From contig CBDAVS010000016.1 in NCBI GenBank assembly GCA_965201085.1, positions 620,001 to 684,000 of the forward strand: a stretch of 64,000 bases of DNA. The letters are read 5' to 3'. Each line of letters starts with the position of its first letter. Within the stretch, counting starts at the first letter, position 1. Shown here one piece after another: positions 17,803-25,613 of the stretch. The position numbers and the translations under genes were made by a program. This stretch comes from JAPOUP01 sp965201085 (GTDB taxonomy: Bacteria; Pseudomonadota; Alphaproteobacteria; Rhodobacterales; Rhodobacteraceae). The notes under the pieces were generated by a model. The model had not been told where the DNA came from and made no database searches. It was given only the letters and a program-made list of their open reading frames with translations.

Positions 17803-18597
17803 ATGTACGATAGGCCGGCAGGATCATTAGTGATCGCAGTCAATGTTTCCGTGTTACTCATGTCCAAAGTCCGGGCCGAACCGGTGCCTGACCAAGCGAC
17901 CGGTATATACAGTGTCGGGAGCTGCGGGCATAGAAGTTCCACCGTGCTGGTTAATCCAACTGCGGCGCTCGTTTTCGAGGATTGGCAGGGTGAAACCATG
18001 GTCGCGCCTGGCACCGCCGACTGGGTTGATGGATCCATCGATCTCACCGTAGGGGACGGGGCTGACGAATGGACTGTGCCACCTTTGGCAAACCTGGAGG
18101 AATGCGAAACATTGCCGGGCGTGTTTCCGACGCTGTTCGCCGAATCGGTGGCCGTCTTCAACCTATCCGGCAAACTGGCAAAGGCCTGCGATATAGCGAA
18201 CGGCGTTACGCGCGCTGTGCCCTGCGGGCGTTTGAAATATTCGACATCTCAGATGATGGTGAGTTCTCACAGGCGGAGATGAGCAGGTGGATTCGCGCCG
18301 CTGGTTTTTTGGGCTATGGCATGGTTTCTGAAGGACAGTTGGGTGTGTTTGTACCCGTTGAGGAACTCCACGTTGTCCAGCTTGCGGCCAACGCTCAGGT
18401 CCATTCATCGCCGAAAACGTGATCGAGTCCCATGATTTCGATGGCAATGGCTTTGTGTCTTTGGGGAACTGATGCAGGACCGTGGTCCCGACGAGGGACC
18501 GGCGGGGGCGGGTTTCATTTCCGATATGTCACCGGAGACTCTATCCGAGACGATGAAATCCATGGAGGGCATCCGGAGCTTGCTGGATCTGCTGTGA
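17803..18597 (+). pseudogene. frameshifted secreted EF-hand-type protein gene
   Basis: The start ATG follows AAGGGGGG at good spacing. The first frame encodes a signal-like N-terminus and about 120 residues containing IYSVGSCGH and TALVFEDW-like sequence. The frame then changes near 18180 and reads FDISDDGEFSQAEMSRWIR, a clear EF-hand-like calcium loop. It changes again near 18400 to give SHDFDGNGFVSL, a second such loop, and once more at about 18470 (GELMQDRGPDEG) to reach a stop at 18595. The pieces add up to one protein of about 265 residues with at least three frame breaks. Calcium binding in the envelope would have been the likely role. I do not recognise a named family. Confidence 0.6.
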
Positions 18598-18900
18598 TAG
18601 GGGCATAATCCATGCTTGCGTCACACTCTTCAGCGGGAGCGGGTGATGTTAGGGCTCGTTTAAAATCTCGACATCGCCGCCCCCGGTTGACGTCTGGTCC
18701 GCGGATGAAGCCCGCAGGCCGTGCGTCAGGATGAACGAGTCGCTCCCCGCCGCGGAAGTGGAATTTTATCCGTCGGAACGGGACGGACGTGACAGGCTGA
18801 CGCTACATCGCATCCACAGGGAAGCTCGCTTTCATTTCCAGAACAGCGATCCAGTCGGCGGGTCGGGATCCAATCAAATGTCATCCTATAAGGCGTCCCC
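18598..18900. other. non-coding stretch between the EF-hand pseudogene and ald
   Basis: I see no convincing gene, RNA or repeat here. One short open frame at 18731-18964 overlaps the end of ald and has no family-like features. Confidence 0.3.
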
Positions 18901-20019
18901 CTATCGCTTCACGGCGAGGTCGGCGGATAGAACGTCAATACCCAGAGCCTTGCCCACAGCGTAGCAGGTCAGATGCCCTGAATGTACGTTCAGTCCCTTC
19001 AATAGGCTTGGATCGTCCATGCATGCCTGCCGCCAGCCTTTGTCAGCAAGCGCGAGCAGATAAGGCAATGTCGCGTTGCCGAGAGAAAGCGTCGCCGTGC
19101 GTGCGACGGCACCGGGCATGTTGGCGACGCAGTAATGATTTATTCCATCAACCTGGTAGATCGGGTCGGCATGGGTTGTGGCATGCGACGTCTCGAAACA
19201 GCCACCCTGGTCAATCGCCACATCGACGAGGACAGAACCGGGTTTCATGGAGGAGAGCTGTTCTCTGGAAATCAATCGGGGTGCGGCGGCGCCCGGAACC
19301 AAAACGGCACCGATCACCAAATCGGCGTCACGGATAAGTTCCGCCGTTGCGGCGGCAGTCGAGAAACGGTTGCGGAACTGATGTCCGAAGACATCGTCGA
19401 GGTATCTCATTCGAGCCAATGAACGATCGAGTACGGTAACGGTGGCTCCCATGCCAGCGGCGACCCGAGCGGCATTGGTTCCGACCACTCCGCCGCCGAT
19501 CACAATCACATTGGCCGGTCCGACGCCGGGAACGCCACCCATCAGCACACCACGCCCGCCGTTCGCCTTCTGCAACGTCCATGCGCCCACCTGCGGAGCC
19601 AGTCGGCCCGCAACCTCGGACATCGGCGCCAGCAGTGGCAGACCACCTGCCGAATCGGTGACCGTTTCATAGGCGATCGCGGTACATCCGCTGGCCAGGA
19701 GATCGCGGGTCTGTTGCGGATCGGGCGCAAGATGGAGATAGGTGAACAACACCTGACCTTCGCGGAGCATCTTGCGCTCGCTCGCCTGCGGCTCCTTTAC
19801 CTTCACGATCAGGTCGGCGTCGGTAAAGACCTGTTCGGCCGATTCGGCCAGAACGGCTCCAACGGCGGTGTAATCCGCATCAGGATAGCCGGAGCCGCTG
19901 CCGGCGCCACGCTGGACGATGACCCGATGACCGTGAACCACCGCTTCGCCCGCTGCGGCGGGCGTCAGGCCAACGCGGAATTCCTGCGGTTTGATTTCCG
20001 TCGGACAACCAATTTTCAT
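18901..20019 (-). CDS. ald: alanine dehydrogenase
   Basis: The enzyme interconverts L-alanine and pyruvate plus ammonium with NAD(H). The 372-residue product is the usual length. The N-terminus reads MKIGCPTEIKPQEFRVGLTP, with the substrate-binding Arg and Lys of this family. The Rossmann fold is visible at VIGGGVVGTNAARVA (about residues 170-185), followed by the TVTVLD strand. I chose the ATG at 20019 because AGGAGG lies just upstream; an ATG seven codons earlier lacks such a site. A divergent Lrp-type gene and a palindrome in the shared 5' region suggest control by alanine. Confidence 0.96.
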   Translation of the reverse strand: MKIGCPTEIKPQEFRVGLTPAAAGEAVVHGHRVIVQRGAGSGSGYPDADYTAVGAVLAESAEQVFTDADLIVKVKEPQASERKMLREGQVLFTYLHLAPDPQQTRDLLASGCTAIAYETVTDSAGGLPLLAPMSEVAGRLAPQVGAWTLQKANGGRGVLMGGVPGVGPANVIVIGGGVVGTNAARVAAGMGATVTVLDRSLARMRYLDDVFGHQFRNRFSTAAATAELIRDADLVIGAVLVPGAAAPRLISREQLSSMKPGSVLVDVAIDQGGCFETSHATTHADPIYQVDGINHYCVANMPGAVARTATLSLGNATLPYLLALADKGWRQACMDDPSLLKGLNVHSGHLTCYAVGKALGIDVLSADLAVKR

Positions 20020-20062
20020 CGAACCCTCCTGGATTTTCACGGCGAATATGAAATGAAACTCA

Positions 20063-20084
20063 TGAAATTTCTTTGGAAATTTCA
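20063..20084. promoter_or_regulatory. palindromic operator candidate between ald and the lrp-type gene
   Basis: A perfect inverted repeat (TGAAATTT, 6 bases, AAATTTCA) lies in the AT-rich divergent intergenic region, 44 bases upstream of the ald start. Lrp-family AldR proteins bind such AT-rich dyads and activate ald in response to alanine. The assignment is inferred from position and symmetry. Confidence 0.55.
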
Positions 20085-20134
20085 GTGGAATTGACCCATA
20101 TTTTTGATAGAATTAGCGTTTAATTGACATTTTC

Positions 20135-20614
20135 ATGGGAGATTATTGCGTGATAATCGATCTAGACGGAACGGATCGTCGAATCCTGGCTGCGTTACAG
20201 GAGTCTGGCCGAATTTCGAACGCCGATCTGTCGGAGCGTGTGAACCTATCACCTTCCGCCTGTCACCGCCGCGTGAAGCGGCTGGAAGTCGATGGAGTGA
20301 TCTCCGGATATGTCGCGCTGCTTGACCCTATACGGATTGACCGCCCCTCGACCGTTTTTGTGGAGATCACGCTCAGAGGACAGACCGAAGAGGCGCTCGA
20401 TGCGTTTGAACGCGAGGTCGCGTTGATTCCGGATCTTCAGGAATGCCATCTCATGGCGGGAACAGCCGACTATCTGCTGAAACTGTCGGTTCGGGATACA
20501 GACGATTTCGCCCGTATCCATCGCCGTTATCTCGCCAGACTGCCGGGCGTTGCGCAGATGCATTCGTCATTTTCGCTGCGCACGGTGTACAAGACAACCG
20601 CTTTACCCGTGTGA
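20135..20614 (+). CDS. Lrp/AsnC-family regulator, probably of ald
   Basis: The protein has the N-terminal helix-turn-helix of the Lrp family (LDGTDRRILAALQESGRI, then LSERVNLSPSACHRRVKRL). The C-terminal ligand-binding RAM domain includes ECHLMAGTADYLLKL. The 159-residue frame starts at an ATG at 20135, but a GTG at 20150 has GGGAG at proper spacing and begins MIIDLDGTD, which matches family starts better; either is possible. It is divergent from ald across 115 bases with a palindrome between them, the usual AldR arrangement. Confidence 0.9.
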   Translation: MGDYCVIIDLDGTDRRILAALQESGRISNADLSERVNLSPSACHRRVKRLEVDGVISGYVALLDPIRIDRPSTVFVEITLRGQTEEALDAFEREVALIPDLQECHLMAGTADYLLKLSVRDTDDFARIHRRYLARLPGVAQMHSSFSLRTVYKTTALPV

Positions 20615-20699
20615 CCTGGCTAACCCACGAAGCGTTTTCGGATAGATGTCCGGCAATCTTTCGGCTGGATGTATATATGGTACGCCCAAACGGGTAAGT

Positions 20700-20724
20700 C
20701 ACCCCAGGATTCTGCCCCGGGGTG
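20700..20724. other. hairpin downstream of the lrp-type gene
   Basis: CACCCC pairs with GGGGTG across a 13-base loop, with extra possible pairing of CCCC and GGGG inside. No T run follows on either strand. It may assist the terminator just downstream. Confidence 0.35.
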
Positions 20725-20759
20725 TCCTTCGTCCGCCTTTCTGGAAAATTTGGCGAGAC

Positions 20760-20966
20760 TTAAAGCAGCCCTTCACGTTGGGCTTTTTTGCGGGCGATCT
20801 TTCGGGCGCGGCGGATCGCCTCGGCCCTCTCGCGGGCGCGCCTTTCACTGGGTTTCTCGAAATGCTGCCGAAGCTTCATTTCGCGGAACACACCTTCGCG
20901 CTGCATTTTCTTCTTCAGAGCGCGAAGCGCCTGATCAACATTGTTGTCGCGAACGCTGACCTGCAT
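20760..20966 (-). CDS. rpsU: 30S ribosomal protein bS21
   Basis: The 68-residue basic protein begins MQVSVRDNNVDQALRALKKK and contains REMKLRQHFEKPSERR, the hallmark of bS21. It binds the 30S platform and helps in translation initiation. The Lys/Arg-rich tail (RRARKIARKKAQREGLL) is typical of alphaproteobacterial versions. It is divergent from the COQ9 gene and convergent with the lrp-type gene. Confidence 0.96.
   Translation of the reverse strand: MQVSVRDNNVDQALRALKKKMQREGVFREMKLRQHFEKPSERRARERAEAIRRARKIARKKAQREGLL
20767..20789 (+). terminator. intrinsic terminator for lrp transcripts inside the rpsU coding end
   Basis: AGCCC and GGGCT form a 5-bp stem around TTCACGTT, followed by six T on the plus strand. 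It lies within the last codons of rpsU, which is read from the opposite strand, so the same bases encode the basic C-terminus of bS21 and can end plus-strand transcription. Confidence 0.55.
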
Positions 20967-21076
20967 GTGACTGTCACTACCTTTTCGGTTCGAATTTCAA
21001 TCAGAGACTAGGGAAATCCTCATATCAGGCGTACAATCCTTTGTCTACTGCCTGATTCAATGATAATCTTCATGAT

Positions 21077-21766
21077 ATGCATGGCGAATCAAAATTTTCA
21101 GACTCCTTAATGGATCGTTTGCTCGACAGCGCATTGGATCATGTCCGGTCGGAGGGTTGGACGCGGTCGGCGTTTCGCTCGGCTGCGAATGATGCGGATA
21201 TAAGGACGGAAGAAGCATGGCGGCTCTGTCCGAAGGGTCCGGTTGATCTCGCGAAGGAATATCACCGGCGCGGTGATAGGATAATGAGCGAATTGCTTGC
21301 GTCGGAAGACCTTTCGGAGATGCGTGTCCGTGATAGGATCACACATGCAGTTCGCATTCGGATCGAACGGGCTTCCGACAGAGAGATCGTGCGCCGTAGT
21401 TCGGCTCTGTTCGCACTGCCCTTGAATGCCGTCCATGGTACCTGCCTGGTATGGAATACAGCGGGTGCGATCTGGACGGAGATAGGTGATACGTCGGATG
21501 ATGTGAATTGGTACACAAAGCGTAAGATGCTTTCCGGAGTATATACGATGACGGTGCTGTATTGGCTCGGTGACGAGAGTGACGAATGTCAGGACACATG
21601 GGCCTTTCTCGACCGCCGTATCTCCAACGTGATAGATTTCGAGAAGCTCAAGGCGCGGCTCCGCCAAAATCCATTTACGAAACCGCTGTGTACATCTGCG
21701 GATCTACTGCTATCACGCATCAAGGCTCCACCCGGAAGCCAGCGTGACGATTTGCCAGGTCACTGA
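21077..21766 (+). CDS. COQ9-family ubiquinone biosynthesis protein
   Basis: The 229-residue protein has the TetR-like all-alpha fold of COQ9: an N-terminal helical part with LLDSALDHVRSEGWTRSAF and a C-terminal part with WYTKRKMLSGVYTMTVLYWLGD, the most conserved stretch of the family. COQ9 binds lipid and assists the COQ7 hydroxylation step of ubiquinone synthesis in mitochondria and alphaproteobacteria. The position beside rpsU, divergently read, is common in alphaproteobacteria. The start at 21077 fits the family. Function in this organism is by homology. Confidence 0.9.
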   Translation: MHGESKFSDSLMDRLLDSALDHVRSEGWTRSAFRSAANDADIRTEEAWRLCPKGPVDLAKEYHRRGDRIMSELLASEDLSEMRVRDRITHAVRIRIERASDREIVRRSSALFALPLNAVHGTCLVWNTAGAIWTEIGDTSDDVNWYTKRKMLSGVYTMTVLYWLGDESDECQDTWAFLDRRISNVIDFEKLKARLRQNPFTKPLCTSADLLLSRIKAPPGSQRDDLPGH

Positions 21767-22029
21767 AACGCTCCATCGGTTCCCACGGTAAATTACTGAT
21801 GGCGATTCCGCTTGTGTGGGCTTCGTGTGCAATGACATCGATGTTTCGCTCGGGTTGATACGTATAACCGGCCGCTGGGCGGCATCGCGCGAAGTGCACT
21901 AATGGCGACCACGCTTTCGGTGCACACCCGATTCATCCAAACATGCGAATTGTCATTGATCTTTCGAAAGCGATAGCGAAAATCCCGGGAACACCCACAG
22001 TCATGCATCGGAATTATCCGGGACATACC

Positions 22030-22899
22030 ATGTCGTCAGAATACTATGCCCCCACGGGTGGTCTGCCCGGTCAGGAACGGCTCCTGACGGATCGCGCCAT
22101 CTTCACCGACGCCTACGCCGTGATTCCCAGGGGAACCATGCGCGATATCGTAACGAGTTTCCTGCCATTCTGGGAGCGTACCCGTCTTTGGGTAATCGCA
22201 AGGCCGATGTCGGGCTTCGCGGAAACTTTTTCGCAGTATATTATGGAAGTTTCGCCCGGTGGTGGATCGGGTCGCCCGGAGATGGATATGGGCGCGGAGG
22301 GCGTCCTGTTCGTCGTTGAAGGTAAAGCGACGCTGATAATCGATGGTCGGACCCACCATATGACCGAGGGTGGTTACGCTTATATCCCGCCGTCGGTGAA
22401 GTGGGCTTTGCACAATACGACGGAAAGGGTTCTGCGTTTCCATTGGGTGCGCAAAGCCTATGAACCCGTACCCGGGCTACCCAATCCGGATCCGCTTGTA
22501 ACCAACGAACGCGAAATCGCACCCGTACCCATGCCCGACACGGGCGGTAAATGGGCAACCACAAGGTTTGTGGATCCCGAAGATCTTCGACATGACATGC
22601 ATGTCAACATCGTCACCTTCGAACCCGGTGGGGTGATCCCGTTTCTTGAAACCCATGTCATGGAACACGGACTCTATGTGCTTGAGGGAAAGGCCGTCTA
22701 CAACCTCAACAACGATTGGGTCGAGGTTGAAGCAGGAGATTACATGTGGCTTCGCGCGTTCTGTCCACAAGCCTGCTACGCGGGTGGACCGGGACGCTTC
22801 CGGTATCTTCTCTACAAAGACGTGAACCGGCATATGAAGCTCCGCTCGGTGCCCGCGACCAATGGCTCGGTCACATCTCCCGCGCCGCAGAGGGAGTGA
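22030..22899 (+). CDS. allE: (S)-ureidoglycine aminohydrolase (bicupin)
   Basis: This enzyme removes ammonia from (S)-ureidoglycine to give ureidoglycolate during allantoin breakdown. The 289-residue product has two cupin halves. The first includes GVLFVVEGKATLIIDG and GGYAYIPP. The second includes ETHVMEHGLYVLEG, with the metal-binding His and Glu residues (about residues 208-215 of this start), then AVYNLNNDWVEVEAGDY and a C-terminal YKDVNRHMKL as in E. coli AllE. The ATG at 22030 gives MSSEYYAPTGGLPG; an in-frame ATG at 22003 is possible, and neither has a strong ribosome-binding site. Its place before the urease cluster suggests one purine-nitrogen route, since ureidoglycolate yields urea. 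Confidence 0.9.
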   Translation: MSSEYYAPTGGLPGQERLLTDRAIFTDAYAVIPRGTMRDIVTSFLPFWERTRLWVIARPMSGFAETFSQYIMEVSPGGGSGRPEMDMGAEGVLFVVEGKATLIIDGRTHHMTEGGYAYIPPSVKWALHNTTERVLRFHWVRKAYEPVPGLPNPDPLVTNEREIAPVPMPDTGGKWATTRFVDPEDLRHDMHVNIVTFEPGGVIPFLETHVMEHGLYVLEGKAVYNLNNDWVEVEAGDYMWLRAFCPQACYAGGPGRFRYLLYKDVNRHMKLRSVPATNGSVTSPAPQRE

Positions 22900-23393
22900 C
22901 GTTCGCCACCGACGGATGAACGCGTGTCGGTGATTTCAGCCTCGTGATCGCTCAAGCGAGTTGGAAGCAACTCACGCATGCGATGTGGCATTTTTCGGAC
23001 AGAATGGCTCGCACAGCCGTCTCTGACGGACTCCATTGGTCGCTGAAGTCGTTCCGTACCTTGCGTTGTGATTAAGCGCATCGGCGGAGCCGAATGTGGA
23101 TGTCTCCCCACGCTATCGGCACAGGGCGGGCCAAAGGATCGTAGAGCCAATCCTGCGGCCTCGATCCATCCAATTTATTCCCTTCGATGCATGCTTGGGC
23201 AGTTGATCGCTATGAAAACCACCAAGTATGGCTTTCTGTGCGTAAATTTTGAGCGATACCGGGCAATGGGGTAGCGGACGCCTGCCTGAGGCTATCCCAC
23301 AGATTTGCACGACCCTATTCAATGGCGGCTTGTGGCATGTCGATCCATTGCACACCAACCCGGTTAAGAGATCGGGGTCGTTTGGGAAAACCA
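22900..23393. other. non-coding stretch upstream of ureD
   Basis: About 490 bases with only short, unrelated open frames. The urease promoter is presumably here but I cannot point to it. Confidence 0.3.
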
Positions 23394-24209
23394 ATGTACA
23401 GTTCCGTTCCAATCGCGATCCAGCGCAGCCAGGGCGCGGCTTCGGTTTCCTTGAGGAAAGGTGGAGGATTGGCGCGGCTCTATCAACAGGGATGCGCGAA
23501 AGCCTTTCTACCGCGTACTCATACCGAGGATCCGGAAGTCGTTTTTCTAAATACCGCGGGTGGTTTGACGGGTGGAGACCGTATGCATTTCAGTTTGGCG
23601 ATCGATGCGGACGCTCGGGCGACCGTAACAACGCAAACGGCCGAGCGAGCCTATCGCGCGGCCAGCGGAAGCGCGCCCGCAGAACTCGAAGTCGAGGCCC
23701 ATGTCGGTGCCGGTGCGTATCTTCAATGGCTTCCACAGGAAACGATTCTCTTTGACGGAGCGTCGCTTGAACGCCGAACCCGGATCGAGCTTTCCGCAAG
23801 CGCCCGACTCCTGATGTGTGAAATGCTGGTGTTCGGAAGGCAGGCGATGGGCGAAGAGATCGCGACCCTTTGGCTAATGGACCGAAGGGAGGTCCTTCGT
23901 GACGGAATCCCCGTCTTTGTGGATCCACTGGCGATAACCGGTAGCGATCTTGCCCAGGTCTCGGCTGGGGCCGGTGTCGAGGACATGCGCTGTCTGGCCA
24001 CTGTTCTGATGCTTGGGAAAGATGCGGAAGACCGGCTTGGCGCGGTACGCATGGCATTGAAAGGGACAGGTTACGCCGGTGCTTCGGCTTGGGAGGGAAA
24101 GCTCGTCGTTCGCGCGAAAGGCCCGAACCCAACCGTAATCCGCAGACTCGTAGCTGACGTCATAGAGACCCTACGCGATGGTCCGGCACCCCGTGTCTGG
24201 CAAATCTGA
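23394..24209 (+). CDS. ureD: urease accessory protein UreD (UreH)
   Basis: UreD docks on apo-urease and recruits UreF and UreG for nickel insertion. The protein shows the family pattern LNTAGGLTGGDRMHFSLAID, then TVTTQTAERAYRA, a hydrophobic YLQWLPQETILFDGA and MCEMLVFGRQAMGE. The ATG at 23394 gives 271 residues, close to the usual length; the frame is open for 24 codons further but those residues do not look conserved. The stop is 15 bases before the ureA start, consistent with an operon. No lesion is seen. Confidence 0.93.
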   Translation: MYSSVPIAIQRSQGAASVSLRKGGGLARLYQQGCAKAFLPRTHTEDPEVVFLNTAGGLTGGDRMHFSLAIDADARATVTTQTAERAYRAASGSAPAELEVEAHVGAGAYLQWLPQETILFDGASLERRTRIELSASARLLMCEMLVFGRQAMGEEIATLWLMDRREVLRDGIPVFVDPLAITGSDLAQVSAGAGVEDMRCLATVLMLGKDAEDRLGAVRMALKGTGYAGASAWEGKLVVRAKGPNPTVIRRLVADVIETLRDGPAPRVWQI

Positions 24210-24224
24210 TGAAATGAGGTATCC

Positions 24225-24641
24225 ATGAATCTAACACCCCGGGAAAAGGACAAGCTATTGGTCAGCGTGGCCGCGATGGTCGCACGCGGTCGCCTCGATC
24301 GGGGCGTAAAACTGAACCATCCGGAAGCGGTTGCGCTGATTACCGACTTCGTTGTTGAAGGCGCGCGCGACGGTCGATCCGTTGCTGAACTGATGGAAAA
24401 CGGCGCTCATGTTGTCACCGCGACGCAGTGCATGGAGGGTGTCGCGGAAATGATCGACGACATTCAGGTCGAGGCGACGTTTCCGGACGGCACCAAACTC
24501 GTGACGGTGCACCATCCAATCCGCATCATTCCTGCGGCCACTGCAAAACCGACACATCCTACAGCGAACTCTAGATCAAAGGGTGCGTCGCCAGGGCCTG
24601 ACCGGCACACGGACACCACCGGTCGGCCGCAGTCAGGATAG
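24225..24641 (+). CDS. ureA: urease gamma subunit with a C-terminal extension
   Basis: The first 100 or so residues are a standard gamma subunit: MNLTPREKDKLLVSVAAMVA, LNHPEAVALI, VEGARDGRSVAELM and the C-terminal FPDGTKLVTVHHPI. The usual protein ends soon after this point. Here about 38 more residues follow, rich in Pro, Thr, Ser and Gly, giving 138 residues. The extension looks unstructured and could come from loss of the original stop. A ribosome-binding site precedes the ATG (AATGAGGTATCC). Confidence 0.94.
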   Translation: MNLTPREKDKLLVSVAAMVARGRLDRGVKLNHPEAVALITDFVVEGARDGRSVAELMENGAHVVTATQCMEGVAEMIDDIQVEATFPDGTKLVTVHHPIRIIPAATAKPTHPTANSRSKGASPGPDRHTDTTGRPQSG

Positions 24642-24666
24642 TGTGTGATCGAAGCGAGGATGATCG

Positions 24667-24984
24667 ATGAAACCCGGAGAAATCCTGACGGCTGAGGGAG
24701 AAATCACCCTAAATGAGGATCGCTCGCAACTTACGCTGACGGTATCGAACACCGGTGACCGTCCGGTTCAGGTCGGCAGTCATTATCACTTCGCGGAAAC
24801 GAATACCGGCCTTGATTTCGACCGCGAGTTGGCCCGGGGTCACAGACTTGATATCCCGGCGGGCACAGCCGTCCGGTTCGAGCCAGGACAAACGCGCGGT
24901 ATCGCTTTGGTCCCGATCGGTGGCGCAAGGCGTATCTATGGCTTCAATCAATCCGTCATGGGTGATCTTGATGAGAAGCGCTGA
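24667..24984 (+). CDS. ureB: urease beta subunit
   Basis: The 105-residue protein matches the urease beta subunit: MKPGEILTAEGEITLN, VSNTGDRPVQVGSHYHF, RLDIPAGTAVRFEPG and GGARRIYGFN. It assembles with UreA and UreC into the enzyme core and does not bind nickel. ureA ends 25 bases upstream. ureC does not follow directly; a 629-base spacer separates them, which is unusual. Confidence 0.95.
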   Translation: MKPGEILTAEGEITLNEDRSQLTLTVSNTGDRPVQVGSHYHFAETNTGLDFDRELARGHRLDIPAGTAVRFEPGQTRGIALVPIGGARRIYGFNQSVMGDLDEKR

Positions 24985-25613
24985 CTTGACCTTCTCTGAC
25001 CCATATGAGGTCAAGTTTATTTGCCGGTGCGATGCGTCGAATTCGCGGTTCCGGTTCTTGGGGACATCATATGACTTCATGACGCCGGAGAACCCGTTCC
25101 TTACGCGACTCGGAATCGATGGCGTAGCGGTTGCGAAATCCACTCTCGTGCCGTCCCATCCATGCCGTTTGCGTCGACGCCCCTCGGTTCGCCGGAGAAC
25201 GGAACCAAAGCCAGCGACGGCGGCAACCGCCGGTTTCCGCGTTTCAATGAAACCATCACGCTCCGGGTCGTGTTCGACCCGTCGTGACGCAAATGCTCTG
25301 TCGCTCCGGAATGCGGTTAATCCTCGGGAAATCCGAAGACGGACGTATCTGTATTGGAATGGTGACACGAACCATGGTTGCGCCAGAAATGCCTTGCTTG
25401 TCCACGGTTTCGGCTATGGTCTGAACGCGGCGGTAAGCGCCGGATATGCAGATGAACTTCGTCGATTTTTCGTTGGTATCCGAACCGGAATATCGAGGCT
25501 CATTCGCGGTCGTTCAGCGTCGGCTTCCACCGGTTGGTGACAGAAAATGAATTCCAGGCCGACAATCAGTCGGTACCTCACAAGCTCTCGATCAATTTAA
25601 CCAAGGACGTCTC
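24985..25613. other. long non-coding spacer between ureB and ureC
   Basis: Urease beta and alpha genes are normally adjacent. This stretch holds no gene I can support; the longer open frames overlap ureB or have no conserved features. It may be the scar of an eroded insertion. Confidence 0.4.

Noticed and set aside
24755..25540. 261-residue frame across ureB and the ureB-ureC gap
   Set aside because: It starts inside ureB in another frame and its composition is not protein-like.
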